64,000 nucleotides of DNA from Nocardioides sp. 1609. Lineage in GTDB: Bacteria > Actinomycetota > Actinomycetes > Propionibacteriales > Nocardioidaceae. The translations under genes and the position numbers were made by a program. The stretch is from positions 248,001 through 312,000 of the forward strand of contig NZ_SPUJ01000006.1 in the NCBI RefSeq assembly GCF_004522105.1, in the 5' to 3' direction. Position 1 is the first letter of the stretch; the number at the start of each line of letters is the position of its first letter. This document shows positions 58,089 through 64,000 of this stretch, one piece after another. The notes under the pieces are model-generated. The model was not told where the DNA came from and searched no databases. It was given only the letters and a program-made list of their open reading frames with translations.

Positions 58089-58694
58089 TCAGCCGGCCCA
58101 GCGGGACGTGAACCAGTGCACGGCGCCGGTTGCGGGGTCGTAGCTGCGGCGCGGGAGGGTGCCGATGTCGGCGCCGTAGACGTGGATGCCGACGACCGGC
58201 TGGTCGCCGCCGCACCGCACCTGGTGAACGTCGTCGTCGGTCGTGCAGCAGACCGTGACCTGGCCGGCGCCCCACTCGTCGGTGCCCTCCAGCACCAGCG
58301 GGACGCCGGGCTGCGCCGGCTTCTCGAAGCGGGTCTCGACCTCGACGCCGGAGTAGATGCCGACCACGCCCCAGGTCTCGTGGCCGTGCACGGGCGTGCC
58401 CTGGCCGACGTCCCAGACCGCGCTGGCGATCGAGAAGCTGCCGTCGGGGGCGACGTGCAGCGGGTACATCACGTAGCGCTCCGGATCGGGGCGCACCTGC
58501 TCGGCCGGCAGCTCGAACCCGGCGGCGAGCGCCGCCTCGAGCTCGTCGCGGACGGCGGCGGTCAGTGCCTGCTCGTCGAGGCCCCGGGCGACCAGCCCCT
58601 CGACGGCCCGGGCGAGGGCGGCCACGGCGGGGACGTCGCTGGTGACGGGCACGACCGGCTCCTGGGCCGGCGGCTGCTGGATCTGCTGGGTCAT
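58089..58694 (-). CDS. Cysteine-dioxygenase-family thiol dioxygenase
   Basis: The 201-residue product is a cupin iron(II) thiol dioxygenase. Metal ligands are H103 and H105 (TPVHGHETWGVVG) and H157 (DDVHQVRC). The HxHxTWG and HQV patterns are those of 3-mercaptopropionate dioxygenase-like enzymes rather than mammalian CDO. The Ser-His-Tyr triad of these enzymes is reduced to G169-I-H171-V-Y173 (GIHVYG), lacking the Ser. It should oxidise a small thiol to a sulfinate. The next gene's start overlaps upstream (ATGA with the hydratase stop). Confidence 0.88.
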   Translation of the reverse strand: MTQQIQQPPAQEPVVPVTSDVPAVAALARAVEGLVARGLDEQALTAAVRDELEAALAAGFELPAEQVRPDPERYVMYPLHVAPDGSFSIASAVWDVGQGTPVHGHETWGVVGIYSGVEVETRFEKPAQPGVPLVLEGTDEWGAGQVTVCCTTDDDVHQVRCGGDQPVVGIHVYGADIGTLPRRSYDPATGAVHWFTSRWAG

Positions 58695-59305
58695 GCGTGC
58701 TCCTTCGGGAGGGTGCGGTCGGCGTGGGCGGCAATGCGGTCGCGCAGGCCGGGGACGGACACCGAGCGGGCCAGCGCGGCGAGGTCGGCGTCGGAGTCGT
58801 GCGAGGGCCGGGGCGAGAACGGCGTCCCGAGCGCGTCGGTGAGGTCGGCCGGCACGCCGGTGCTGAGGACGGCGCCGAGCTCGGCGCGGCGCACGGTGCC
58901 GAGCGCGACACCGAACGCCGAGCCGGGGAAGCGCAGGGTCACGTCGGGGGCCACGAGGCGGTGGTCGCACGCGAGCACCAGGTCGGCGCCGGCCCCGACG
59001 GCGGCGCCCTCGGCGACCGCCACCGTGACGTACGGCGCGGCGAGCAGCCGCTCGAGCAGGACGCCGACCCGCAGGAACCGCAGCGCGAGCGTCGCGTCGG
59101 TCTCCCGCTCGAGCCCGCCGAGGTCGAAGCCGGCCGCGAAGTGCCGGGCGTTGCCGCGGAGCACCAGCGCCTGGGGCGCGGCCTGCTCGGCGTCGTCGAG
59201 CGTCGCGTGCAGCGCCTCGACCAGGTCGGCCGAGAGCGCGTTGGCGCGCTCGGGCCGGTCGAGGACGACGGTCCAGACGTCGCCGCGGGTCACCCGGAGC
59301 GTCAT
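58691..59305 (-). CDS. Enoyl-CoA hydratase/isomerase-family protein
   Basis: The 204-residue product is a short crotonase: LDRPERANALSADLVEAL, the oxyanion-hole block HFAAGFDLGGL and EGAAVGAGADLVLACD. It lacks part of the usual C-terminal helices (family about 255 residues) and the classic second catalytic Glu region reads FGVALGTVRRAELG, so activity may be altered (hydratase, isomerase or lyase). It is coupled by ATGA overlaps to the CoA-transferase upstream and the dioxygenase downstream, pointing to a CoA-thioester step of the same pathway. Confidence 0.88.
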   Translation of the reverse strand: MTLRVTRGDVWTVVLDRPERANALSADLVEALHATLDDAEQAAPQALVLRGNARHFAAGFDLGGLERETDATLALRFLRVGVLLERLLAAPYVTVAVAEGAAVGAGADLVLACDHRLVAPDVTLRFPGSAFGVALGTVRRAELGAVLSTGVPADLTDALGTPFSPRPSHDSDADLAALARSVSVPGLRDRIAAHADRTLPKEHA

Positions 59306-60522
59306 GGCGCCACCTGCTCGTCGATCCACGGTGCGAGCCACTCGTCGTGCACCTCGGGGTTCCCGCCGAGCGCGGGCGCGCCCCGGTCCAGCCGGGCGGT
59401 CTGGCCGGAGATCCGGACGGGGTAGACGACCGTGGGCACCTCGCCGGCCACCGGCACCTCGAGCCGGGCGACCAGCCCGGTCGCCTCGACGTGCGGGTCG
59501 GCGAGCACCTCGCCGAAGGTGTTGACCGGCCCGCACGGGACGCCGCGCAGGCGGAGCTCGCTCAGCCAGTGGTCGCGCTTCTCGGTCGCGAGCTGCTCGC
59601 CCAGCAGGGCCGCCAGCTCGCCCTGGTGCGCGACGCGGTCGGCCTGGGTGAGGAAGCGCGGATCCTCGACCAGGTGCGGGAGGCCGACCACGTCGGCCAC
59701 GGCGGCCCACAGCCGGTCGTTGCCGGCGGCGATCGTCAGGTCGCCGTCGGCGGCCGCGAAGCCCTGGTACGGCGCGTTGCGCGGGTGCGCCGTCCCGAGC
59801 CGGGCCGGCTCGCGGCCGGAGCCCCAGTACTCGCTGGTCTGCAGGGCCGAGACGCCGATCAGGCAGTCGAGCATCGGCACGTCGAGGCGCACCGAGGTGC
59901 CGCTGTCGCGGACCTGCGGCAGCACCGCGGCGATCGTGTAGGCGGCGTACAGGCCGGCGGTGAAGTCGCCGACCGGCACGCCGGACTTCACCGGGCCGCG
60001 GTCGGGCTCGCCGGTGACGCTCATCAGCCCCGCCATCCCCTGCACCACCACGTCGTAGGCGCCGTCGTTGACGTAGGGGCTGGTCAGGCCGTAGCCGGAG
60101 ATCGAGGCGTAGACGAGGCCGCGGTGACCGGCGGACACCTCGTCGTAGCCGAGGCCGAGCCGGTCGAGCACGCCCGGCCGGTAGTTCTCCACGACCACGT
60201 CGGCGCCGGCCACCAGCTCCCGCACCGCGGCGAGCCGGGCGGGGTCCTTGAGGTCGGCGACGACGCTGCGCTTGTTGCGGTTGACCGAGGCGAAGTTGTG
60301 GCTGAAGGACGCGCCCTCGTCGTCGCGGGCGAACGGCGGCCACGCGCGCATCTGGTCGCCGGTCGGCGGCTCGACCTTGACGACGTCGGCGCCGAGGTCG
60401 GCGAGCAGCATCCCGGCGAACGGGCCGGCCGCGACGTGCGCGAGCTCGACGACCCGGACGCCGGCCAGCGGGCGTCCCGCCGGGGCGACCGGGGTTTCAG
60501 GAGGCACGAGCGGTCCCGGCAC
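59302..60522 (-). CDS. Family III (CaiB/BaiF) CoA-transferase
   Basis: The 406-residue product matches family III CoA-transferases: LAGVRVVELAHVAAGPFAGMLLADLGADVVKVEPP (in parts), FASVNRNKRSV and the catalytic Asp in PVGDFTAGLYAA. The fold is an interlocked dimer that moves CoA between acids. In this operon it would activate a carboxylic acid before further breakdown. GTG 60522 gives 26 bases of overlap with the upstream monooxygenase; a GTG at 60507 would reduce it to 11. Substrate is not readable. Confidence 0.92.
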   Translation of the reverse strand: MPGPLVPPETPVAPAGRPLAGVRVVELAHVAAGPFAGMLLADLGADVVKVEPPTGDQMRAWPPFARDDEGASFSHNFASVNRNKRSVVADLKDPARLAAVRELVAGADVVVENYRPGVLDRLGLGYDEVSAGHRGLVYASISGYGLTSPYVNDGAYDVVVQGMAGLMSVTGEPDRGPVKSGVPVGDFTAGLYAAYTIAAVLPQVRDSGTSVRLDVPMLDCLIGVSALQTSEYWGSGREPARLGTAHPRNAPYQGFAAADGDLTIAAGNDRLWAAVADVVGLPHLVEDPRFLTQADRVAHQGELAALLGEQLATEKRDHWLSELRLRGVPCGPVNTFGEVLADPHVEATGLVARLEVPVAGEVPTVVYPVRISGQTARLDRGAPALGGNPEVHDEWLAPWIDEQVAP

Positions 60523-61645
60523 GGTGGGCCAGCTCCTGGCGGACCAGCGGCAGCAGGTCGCGGCCGTAGTCGATGGCGTCCTGGAGCGGGTCGTACCCGC
60601 GGATGAGGACGGCGTTCACGCCGATCTCGACGTAGTCGAGGATGGCGGCCGCGACCGTCTCCGGCGAGCCGACCAGCGCGGTGGAGTTGCCGCCGCCGCC
60701 GACGGCCTTCGCGGTCGGCGTCCACAGGCAGCGGTCGTGCAGCTCGCCCTTCTCGGCCACCGACAGCAGCCGCTGCGACCCGGCGTTCTGGGGGCCCTGG
60801 TCCTGGGGGTGCAGGCGGTGCACCTTCTCCTTGAACTGCGCGCCGACGGCGCCGTTGATGGTGTCGAGGATGCCGTGCGCGCGCTCCCAGGCGAGCTCGT
60901 CGGTGGCGCCGAGGATCGGGCGGAACGACACCGAGACCCGCGGCCGGGTGGCCCGGCCGATCTCCCGGCTGCGCTGCTCGACGGTCGCGATCTGCTCGCC
61001 GGTCTCCGCGAGCGGCTCGCCCCAGAGCATGTAGGTGTCGGCGTGCTTCGCGCCCACGGGGTACGCCGCCGCCGAGCTGCCGCCGAAGAAGAGCTCGAGG
61101 TGGCGGTCCTCGTAGGGGTGCACCTGGGGGGCGAAGCCCTCGAACCGGTAGTAGCGGCCGTCGAAGTCGCGGGGACCCTGGGTGTCCCACGAGTCGCGCA
61201 GCACCTGGAGGTACTCGTCGGTGCGGGCGTAACGCTCGTCGTGCGGCAGGTAGTCGCCCTCGCGGCGCTGCTCGGTGTCGTTGCCGCCGGTCACGATGTT
61301 GAGCGCGACCCGGCCCTTGCTGAAGTGGTCGAGCGTGCTGAAGGTCCGCGACGCCAGCGTCGGGTGGACGACGCCCGGCCGGTGCGCGATGAGCATCCCG
61401 AGCCGCTCGGTCCGGGAGGCGGCGAACGCGGCGACCTGGGTGGTCTCCGCCCAGCCCGAGCCGTAGCCGATCAGGACGCGGTCGAACCCGCCCTCCTCGT
61501 GGGCCTGGGCGAACCGCGCGGTGTGGTCGGGGTCGACCACCGGGCCGCTGGCCGGGCGGATCTCGGAGGCGTCCGAGGTCCCGATCATGCCGAGCAGCTC
61601 GACGTCGTCGTAGCGGGCGGTGCTCGTGCTGGGGGTGGCGCTCAT
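60497..61645 (-). CDS. LLM-class FMN-dependent monooxygenase (SsuD-like), copy A
   Basis: The 382-residue product is a bacterial-luciferase-like TIM barrel close to alkanesulfonate monooxygenase: RFAQAHEEGGFDRVLIGYGSGWAE, LGMLIAHRPGVVHPTLASRT, GRVALNIVTGGND and the late GNSTALVGSPETVAAAILDYVEIG. It would use reduced FMN and O2 to cleave a C-S bond of a sulfonate-like or thioether compound. The ATG is clear. It shares about half its recognisable blocks with copy B upstream. Confidence 0.92.
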   Translation of the reverse strand: MSATPSTSTARYDDVELLGMIGTSDASEIRPASGPVVDPDHTARFAQAHEEGGFDRVLIGYGSGWAETTQVAAFAASRTERLGMLIAHRPGVVHPTLASRTFSTLDHFSKGRVALNIVTGGNDTEQRREGDYLPHDERYARTDEYLQVLRDSWDTQGPRDFDGRYYRFEGFAPQVHPYEDRHLELFFGGSSAAAYPVGAKHADTYMLWGEPLAETGEQIATVEQRSREIGRATRPRVSVSFRPILGATDELAWERAHGILDTINGAVGAQFKEKVHRLHPQDQGPQNAGSQRLLSVAEKGELHDRCLWTPTAKAVGGGGNSTALVGSPETVAAAILDYVEIGVNAVLIRGYDPLQDAIDYGRDLLPLVRQELAHRAGTARAS

Positions 61646-61675
61646 GGGGGTGTCTTCTCTCGGGTCGGGGGTGGG

Positions 61676-62803
61676 TCAGCCGGCCAGCGCGGGCGCACGG
61701 TCGGCGGCGCCGGCGCGCACCAGGTCGATGACGCCGGCGTACGACGCCGCGTCGGCGAGCGGGTCGAACCCGCGGATCAGCAGGGTGGTGACGCCGAGGC
61801 TGACGTAGTCGAGCAGCGCGTCGGCGACCTGCTCGTGGGTCCCCACGAGGGCGGTGGAGTTGCCGGTGGCGCCGGTGACCTTGGCCAGCGCGGTCCACAG
61901 GCGGGTGTCGTGGACGTCGCCCTTGTCGGCCGCGGCGAGCAGCCGCTGGGACCCGACGGCGTTCCTGCCGTCGAGGCCGAAGGTGCGCCGCGTGGTGCCC
62001 CAGCGCTCCTGGGTGGCGGCGAGGATCGCGTCGGCGCGGGCCCAGGCCTCGGCCTCGGTGTCGGCGACGATCGGGCGCAGGCTGACGCTGAAGCGCGGGT
62101 CGCGGCCGTACGGCGCCGCGGCGGCCCGCACCTGGGTGATCCGCTCGCGGATGCCGTCGAGCGGCTCGCCCCAGAAGGCGTAGGCGTCGGCGTGCTTGCC
62201 GCCCACCCGGATGGCGTCGTCGGACGCGCCGCCGAAGTAGACCGGGATGCCGCCGGGTGCGGGTCGCACCGCCGACCAGGCGCCCTCGACCCGGTAGAAC
62301 TCGCCCTCGTGGTCGAAGGGCTCCTCGGCCTCCCACTCGCGCCGCAGCACGGTCAGGAAGTCGTCGGTGCGGCGGTAGCGGGTCACCTTGTCGGAGAAGT
62401 CGCCGTCACGCGCCTGGTCGACGTCGTCGCCGCCGGTGATGACGTGCATCGCCACCCGGCCCGGGAAGTAGGCGTCGAGCGTCGCGTAGGCACGCGCGGT
62501 CAGGGTCGGCGCGAGGAAGCCCGGCCGGTGGGCGAGGAGCACGCCCAGCCGGCTGGTCGACTGCAGCACGTGCGAGGCCACCAGGAACCCGTCGGGCGTC
62601 GCGGACGAGTGCGCGACGAGCACCCGGTCGAACCCCGCCGTCTCGTGGGCCCGGGCCAACCGGGCGGCGTACGCCGGGTTGACGGTCGGACCGACGGGGA
62701 CGCCGGACTCGGTCTGGGCGGAGATGCCGTCGACGCGGTTCTGCTCGCTCGCGCTGCTGCTGGTCTCCTGCGTGGCGGTGATGCCGATGAACTCGATGCC
62801 CAT
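61676..62803 (-). CDS. LLM-class FMN-dependent monooxygenase (SsuD-like), copy B
   Basis: The 375-residue product parallels copy A: RLARAHETAGFDRVLVAHSSA, LGVLLAHRPGFLAPTLTAR, GRVAMHVITGGDD and GNSTALVGTHEQVADALLDYVSLG. Two diverged paralogs side by side with one flavin reductase suggest two oxygenation steps or two substrates. The ATG shares one base with the ABC ATPase stop (TGATG). A 30-bp gap separates it from copy A. Confidence 0.92.
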   Translation of the reverse strand: MGIEFIGITATQETSSSASEQNRVDGISAQTESGVPVGPTVNPAYAARLARAHETAGFDRVLVAHSSATPDGFLVASHVLQSTSRLGVLLAHRPGFLAPTLTARAYATLDAYFPGRVAMHVITGGDDVDQARDGDFSDKVTRYRRTDDFLTVLRREWEAEEPFDHEGEFYRVEGAWSAVRPAPGGIPVYFGGASDDAIRVGGKHADAYAFWGEPLDGIRERITQVRAAAAPYGRDPRFSVSLRPIVADTEAEAWARADAILAATQERWGTTRRTFGLDGRNAVGSQRLLAAADKGDVHDTRLWTALAKVTGATGNSTALVGTHEQVADALLDYVSLGVTTLLIRGFDPLADAASYAGVIDLVRAGAADRAPALAG

Positions 62804-63873
62804 CAGGACTCCTCGGTGTCGGGGCGGTGGTCGGTGGTGAGCTGCGCGCGCCACTCGCCGGCCACGTGACAGGCGGCCTCGCGGTCGCCGGCGAGCGGGA
62901 GCGAGGGGGGCTGCTCGACGCACGCGTCGTGGGCGAAGCGGCACCGGGCGGCGAACACGCAGGCGCCGTGCACCGGCCAGTCCCGCGCGCCCGGCTCGGG
63001 CCGCAGCTGGTCGGGCCGGAGCCGGTCGACCTGCGTGACGCTGGGTGCCGAGGCGGTGAGCAGGCCGGTGTAGGGGTGGGCCGGCCGCTCGAGCACGGCC
63101 TGGATCGGCCCCTGCTCGACGACGCGGCTCCGGTAGAACACCGCGACCCGGTCGGCGATGCCGGCCAGCGAGCTCAGGTCGTGGGCGATGATCACGACCG
63201 CGAGCCCGAGCTCGGTGCGGAGCCGGTCGAGCAGGCTCAGCACGAGGTTGCGGTTCGACACGTCGAGCGCGGAGACGGGCTCGTCGCAGAACAGCAGCTG
63301 CGGGCGGGTCGAGATGGCGCGCGCCAGCGAGATCCGCTGGCGCTGCCCGCCGGAGAGCTCGCGCGGACGGCGTCCGAGCATTGTCTCCGGGTCGAGGCCG
63401 ACCAGGCGCAGCGAGTCCGCGACGCGCTCGTGCCGCTCGCTGCGGGGCAGGGTGCCGGCGACGTCGAGCGGCTCGCGGACCAGCTCGGCGACCGTCAGGT
63501 CGGGATCGAGGGAGCGCAGCGGGTCCTGGAAGACCAGCTGCACCTGACCGGAGCGACGGAAGTCGCGCAGCGCCCGGCCCCGGAGGGCACCCATGTCCTG
63601 GCCGGCGAACTCGATGCGCCCGGCGGCCGGGCGGACCAGGCCGACCGTGGCGCGGGCCAGCGTCGTCTTGCCGGAGCCGGTCTCGCCCACGATGCCGACG
63701 ATCTCGCCGGGCCGCACGTCGAGGCTCGCGTCGGTCAGCGCGGCGCCGGTGCCGAGCCCGACCCCCTTCTTGGGCGGGGCGTAGGAGACCGACAGGCCGG
63801 TGACCCGGAGCAGCGGGGCCACCCGGGCCGGCCCCTTCTCGAGGGCGACGGCGCGCTCCTGCGTGGCGGTCAT
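62803..63873 (-). CDS. Oligopeptide/dipeptide-type ABC transporter ATP-binding protein
   Basis: The 356-residue product is an OppF/DppF-type ATPase: Walker A GETGSGKTT (about 63-71), Q-loop VFQDP, signature LSGGQRQRISLARA, Walker B LLFCDEPVSALD, H-loop IIAHD, and the C-terminal oligopeptide-family extension with cysteine cluster ACVFAARCRFAHDAC, known in relatives to bind an Fe-S cluster. It should energise uptake of the operon substrate. The ATG is overlapped by the stop of the mini-ORF upstream (ATGA). Confidence 0.93.
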   Translation of the reverse strand: MTATQERAVALEKGPARVAPLLRVTGLSVSYAPPKKGVGLGTGAALTDASLDVRPGEIVGIVGETGSGKTTLARATVGLVRPAAGRIEFAGQDMGALRGRALRDFRRSGQVQLVFQDPLRSLDPDLTVAELVREPLDVAGTLPRSERHERVADSLRLVGLDPETMLGRRPRELSGGQRQRISLARAISTRPQLLFCDEPVSALDVSNRNLVLSLLDRLRTELGLAVVIIAHDLSSLAGIADRVAVFYRSRVVEQGPIQAVLERPAHPYTGLLTASAPSVTQVDRLRPDQLRPEPGARDWPVHGACVFAARCRFAHDACVEQPPSLPLAGDREAACHVAGEWRAQLTTDHRPDTEES

Positions 63874-63944
63874 GCGGGGTCCCCGCCGAGCTGTGCCGCA
63901 CGGGGGCGGAGCGGACCTCGCGCGGAGGGCGGTGGGGTGCTCAT
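63870..63944 (-). CDS. 24-codon mini-ORF joining two operon genes
   Basis: A 24-residue frame (MSTPPPSARGPLRPRAAQLG...) overlaps the stop of the upstream partial gene and the start of the ABC ATPase by ATGA on both sides. It has no recognisable function and could either be a coupling peptide that passes ribosomes along, or chance. Confidence 0.3.
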   Translation of the reverse strand: MSTPPPSARGPLRPRAAQLGGDPA

Positions 63945-64000
63945 GTGGTTGCTCCCTCGAGCTCGGTGGCGTGTTCGATCTCCTGGGCGGTCGCCGTCGC
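63941..64000 (-). CDS. C-terminal end of an upstream operon gene (partial)
   Basis: Nineteen codons plus TGA (ending QEIEHATELEGATT) continue the operon beyond the right edge. By position the gene is probably another component of the ABC importer, but too little is visible to assign a family. Its stop overlaps the mini-ORF start. Confidence 0.6.
   Translation of the reverse strand, partial: ATATAQEIEHATELEGATT

Overview
The window reads as chromosomal DNA of a very GC-rich actinobacterium, most likely Nocardioides or a close relative (Nocardioidaceae). Grounds: strong GC bias at third codon positions; many GTG starts; repeated -10 boxes of the TANNNT type placed 6-7 nt before a start codon (leaderless transcripts); RecBCD rather than AddAB; menaquinone MenB; a deazaflavin (F420-type) oxidoreductase; a DUF222-HNH protein; and a CDP-glycerol-type glycerophosphotransferase. 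The genus is inferred, not proven. No tRNA, rRNA, CRISPR array, integrase or transposase was seen, and no gap between genes exceeds about 300 bases.

Layout. 1-2.8 kb: a membrane-anchored hypothetical, MenB, an F420-type oxidoreductase and an ACT-domain protein. 2.8-11.5 kb: a translationally coupled recC-recB-recD operon on the minus strand. 11.5-20.6 kb: an AlkZ/YcaQ-like protein, tandem PGPGW membrane proteins, two paralogous secreted lytic transglycosylases, a membrane-bound adenylate cyclase, a TDT-family transporter divergent from a LysR regulator, and thiol peroxidase. Two copies of a long inverted repeat lie in this part (11.6 and 18.2 kb). 20.6-27.6 kb: mostly housekeeping and accessory enzymes (sugar-lactone oxidase divergent from a PLP aldolase, class V aminotransferase-like protein, HAD phosphatase, YjbR-like and VOC proteins, MerR, aldo/keto reductase). 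27.7-30.4 kb: two alpha-helical proteins resembling WXG100/ESX partners, one with two C-x2-C-x4-C-x-C clusters, next to a glycerophosphotransferase.

31.0-35.5 kb is a partner-switching stress module: RsbQ hydrolase, RsbP (PAS plus PP2C phosphatase), a lone STAS protein, a single polypeptide that fuses a degenerate PP2C domain, an RsbW-like kinase and a STAS domain, then a LuxR-type response regulator. 35.5-40.2 kb: cupin, Ser/Thr kinase with a Lys/Gly/Ser tail, a small acidic protein, a secreted ELWxxDGT-repeat protein and TetR. 40.3-45.2 kb: a xylose/ribose-type ABC importer (permease, ATPase, binding lipoprotein) divergent from its probable ROK repressor across a symmetrical promoter region. 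45.2-50.3 kb: MFS exporter/LysR pair, a second AlkZ-like protein, a BLIP-like secreted protein, a pterin dehydratase-VOC fusion and a PspC protein.

50.5-55.1 kb looks accessory: DUF222-HNH protein with a LexA-box-like site, an alpha/beta hydrolase-TetR operon with tandem operators, and an unrecognised coupled two-gene unit (helical protein plus 3-TM protein). 55.1-56.8 kb: SDR and divergent LysR. 56.8-64.0 kb is one long minus-strand operon that runs off the right edge: oligopeptide-type ABC ATPase, two FMN-dependent monooxygenases, a family III CoA-transferase, an enoyl-CoA hydratase, a cysteine-dioxygenase-like thiol dioxygenase, an alpha/beta hydrolase and a flavin reductase. Taken together these suggest uptake and breakdown of an organosulfur carboxylic acid.
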